Assembly (NCBI GenBank): GCA_046330455.1 | Contig: JAXLSU010000007.1 | Span: 62,001-126,000, forward strand | Direction of reading: 5' to 3' | Length of the DNA stretch: 64,000 nucleotides | Origin: CAVQXR01 sp046330455 | GTDB lineage: Bacteria > Actinomycetota > Thermoleophilia > Gaiellales > Gaiellaceae | Shown here: piece by piece, positions 62,915 to 64,000 of the stretch | Numbering within the stretch: the first letter of the stretch is position 1 | How the letters are laid out: each line of letters begins with the position of its first letter | Translations under genes and position numbers: made by a program | The notes under the pieces: model-generated | Seen by the model: only the letters and a program-made list of their open reading frames with translations | Database searches by the model: none | What the model was told of the DNA's origin: nothing

Positions 62915-63627
62915 GCGAGGACGCGAGGCGTGAGTCCATGATCGCCGCGATCCTCGGCAGGCTCGAGGATTGCCGGACGATCGCGGTCGGCGCCTCGTCA
63001 CCGATTCCGGCGGCGGCAGCGCTCCTTGCGAGAGAGAAGTGGGATGCCCGCGTGCTGATGCTCGGCGACCGCCGCTGGCTCACGGACGGCGGGCGCGAGC
63101 TCTTCGACTGCGCGGCGCAGGGCCGGATCGACGCGTTCTTTCTCTCCGGCGGCCAGATCGACGGCAAGGCCAACGTCAACCTGCTCGGGACGGGGCCGTA
63201 CCCCCGGCTGGAGCGGAGGCTTCCCGGCTCGTTCGGGTCGGCCTATCTCTACTTCGTCGTCCCGCGGGTGATCCTGTTCCGGGAGGAGCACTCCCTCCAG
63301 ACGACGCCGCAGCAGGTCGATGCGATCAGCGCTCCCGGCGTCAGCCCGTCGGGTGTGTACAGGCCCGGCGGTCCTGTCGCGCTCGTCACCGGCCGGGCGG
63401 TTTTCGGATTCGACCGGGACCGCGGGCGGTTCGCGCTCGAGTCGGTGCACGGGGGCGAGACGTCCGGAAGCGTACGCGCCGCCACGGGCTTCGACTACGA
63501 CGGGCCCGTCGAGGTCCCGCAGACCGCGCCGCTCGCCCGGGCAGACCGCACGCTGCTCCACGGCAGGATCGCCGAGGAGCTCGCCGGCGCATACCCTCGC
63601 TTCGCAGCGGCGCTCGCGGCCGAATAG
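62911..63627 (+). CDS. class I CoA-transferase-fold protein, beta subunit (GctB/IpdB-like)
   Basis: A 238-residue partner subunit. ASSPIPAAAALLAREKWDARVLML opens it, FFLSGGQIDGKANVNLLGTG is the GxQxDxxGNxN turn, and SGSFGSAYLYFVVPRVILF-type core follows. The ENG catalytic Glu of ScoB-like beta subunits is absent; that position reads LTDGG. IpdB, which works in steroid ring hydrolysis, also lacks it. Substrate unknown; nothing in the window points to sterols. Confidence 0.82.
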   Translation: MSEDARRESMIAAILGRLEDCRTIAVGASSPIPAAAALLAREKWDARVLMLGDRRWLTDGGRELFDCAAQGRIDAFFLSGGQIDGKANVNLLGTGPYPRLERRLPGSFGSAYLYFVVPRVILFREEHSLQTTPQQVDAISAPGVSPSGVYRPGGPVALVTGRAVFGFDRDRGRFALESVHGGETSGSVRAATGFDYDGPVEVPQTAPLARADRTLLHGRIAEELAGAYPRFAAALAAE

Positions 63628-63644
63628 GCTCAGGGGCGAGGCTC

Positions 63645-64000
63645 ATGGACGGGACGGCCACCGAGATCACGGGCGCGCTCGCGGGCATCCGCGTCATCGA
63701 TCTGACGCGCGTGCTCGGCGGGCCCTACGCCACCCAGATCCTCGCCGATCACGGTGCCGACGTGGTGAAGATCGAGCCCCCGCAGGGAGACGAGGTCCGC
63801 GACTGGGGGCCTCCGTTTCGCGACGGGACGGCCTCCTACTTCGTCGGGATCAACCGCAACAAGCGGCTGCTCGCGCTCGATCTCGGGCAGCCCGAGGGGC
63901 GTGAAGTCCTCCTGCGGCTGCTCGAGCCCGCCGACGTGATGATCCACAACTTCAAGAGCGGCGCCCTCGAGAAGTGGAGCCTCGGCTACGAGCAGGTGCT
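63645..64000 (+). CDS. family III CoA-transferase (CaiB/BaiF), truncated by window edge
   Basis: The first 118 residues of a CaiB/BaiF protein: LAGIRVIDLTRVLGGPYATQILADHGADVVKIEPPQGD is the family opening, followed by YFVGINRNKRLLALDLGQPEGREVLLRLL. The catalytic Asp (near residue 170 in the family) is beyond the window. TAGGCT (63625-63630) and GGGGCGAGG precede ATG 63645. It probably works with the CoA-transferase pair just upstream. Confidence 0.92.
   Translation, partial: MDGTATEITGALAGIRVIDLTRVLGGPYATQILADHGADVVKIEPPQGDEVRDWGPPFRDGTASYFVGINRNKRLLALDLGQPEGREVLLRLLEPADVMIHNFKSGALEKWSLGYEQV

Overview
The window is GC-rich DNA with densely packed genes, ATGA/GTGA/TGATG stop-start overlaps and many GTG starts. 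Two tRNA genes lack an encoded CCA. There are many promoters whose -10 box (TAnnnT) lies only 6-8 nt before the start codon, which implies leaderless mRNAs. The gene set (TypA, EF-G2-like GTPase, PadR-free sparse regulation, Hut pathway with HutF, 1-Cys peroxiredoxin, Ppk1, WhiG/FliA-type sigma factor, OmpR-type two-component system) suggests an aerobic high-GC actinobacterium, possibly of the Thermoleophilia/Gaiellales type. That placement is inference only. No prophage, IS element or CRISPR array was seen.

Layout. 0-5.4 kb (minus): molybdenum hydroxylase operon (FAD, 2Fe-2S, and a molybdopterin subunit split into two coupled genes) with an imidase/PgdA-type deacetylase and RidA, behind two GntR-type operator palindromes. 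5.6-13 kb: beta-carbonic anhydrase, TypA, a DUF4352-like lipoprotein, a lysozyme-CHAP protein, a CBS protein and a CoA-transferase pair. 13-18.8 kb: an A-PCP-TE NRPS-like enzyme, a degenerate-filter channel, cytochrome c, tRNA-Ser, MscS, an ATP-grasp enzyme. 18.9-22.2 kb: a two-component system with a shared 13-bp motif before kinase, regulator and a third gene. 22.2-27.1 kb: peroxiredoxin, SnoaL-like protein, methyltransferase, Ric/YtfE, GdhA, CYTH protein. 27.1-31.4 kb: molybdopterin oxidoreductase and Ppk1.

31.5-46.7 kb is a methylated-amine and histidine catabolic island. It holds an MttB-superfamily protein, a trimethylamine dehydrogenase-like flavoprotein, a minus-strand operon (MetE-like, a histidase-like lyase with Cys in place of the MIO Ser, a methyltransferase, a DadA-like oxidase), an ATP-grasp ligase, and hutH-hutF-hutI-hutU. 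The lyase has lost several histidase pocket residues. Next to a TMA dehydrogenase it could be an elimination enzyme for a quaternary amine; this is the most interesting hypothesis in the window.

46.7-64 kb: Mn-type SOD, SRAP protein, PilZ, metallopeptidase-like protein, tRNA-Trp, sigma factor, a frameshifted TolB/M23 pseudogene, EF-G2-like GTPase with a coupled CxxC protein, RNase H-like protein, SurE, an E1alpha/E1beta/lipoyl-carrier set without E2, a SulP transporter, and a second CoA-transferase group ending in a CaiB-type gene cut by the window edge. About 17 copies of a short intergenic palindromic repeat (REP-like) are scattered from 6.1 to 61.7 kb, often as inward-facing pairs, and in two cases they supply the stop codon of a neighbouring gene.
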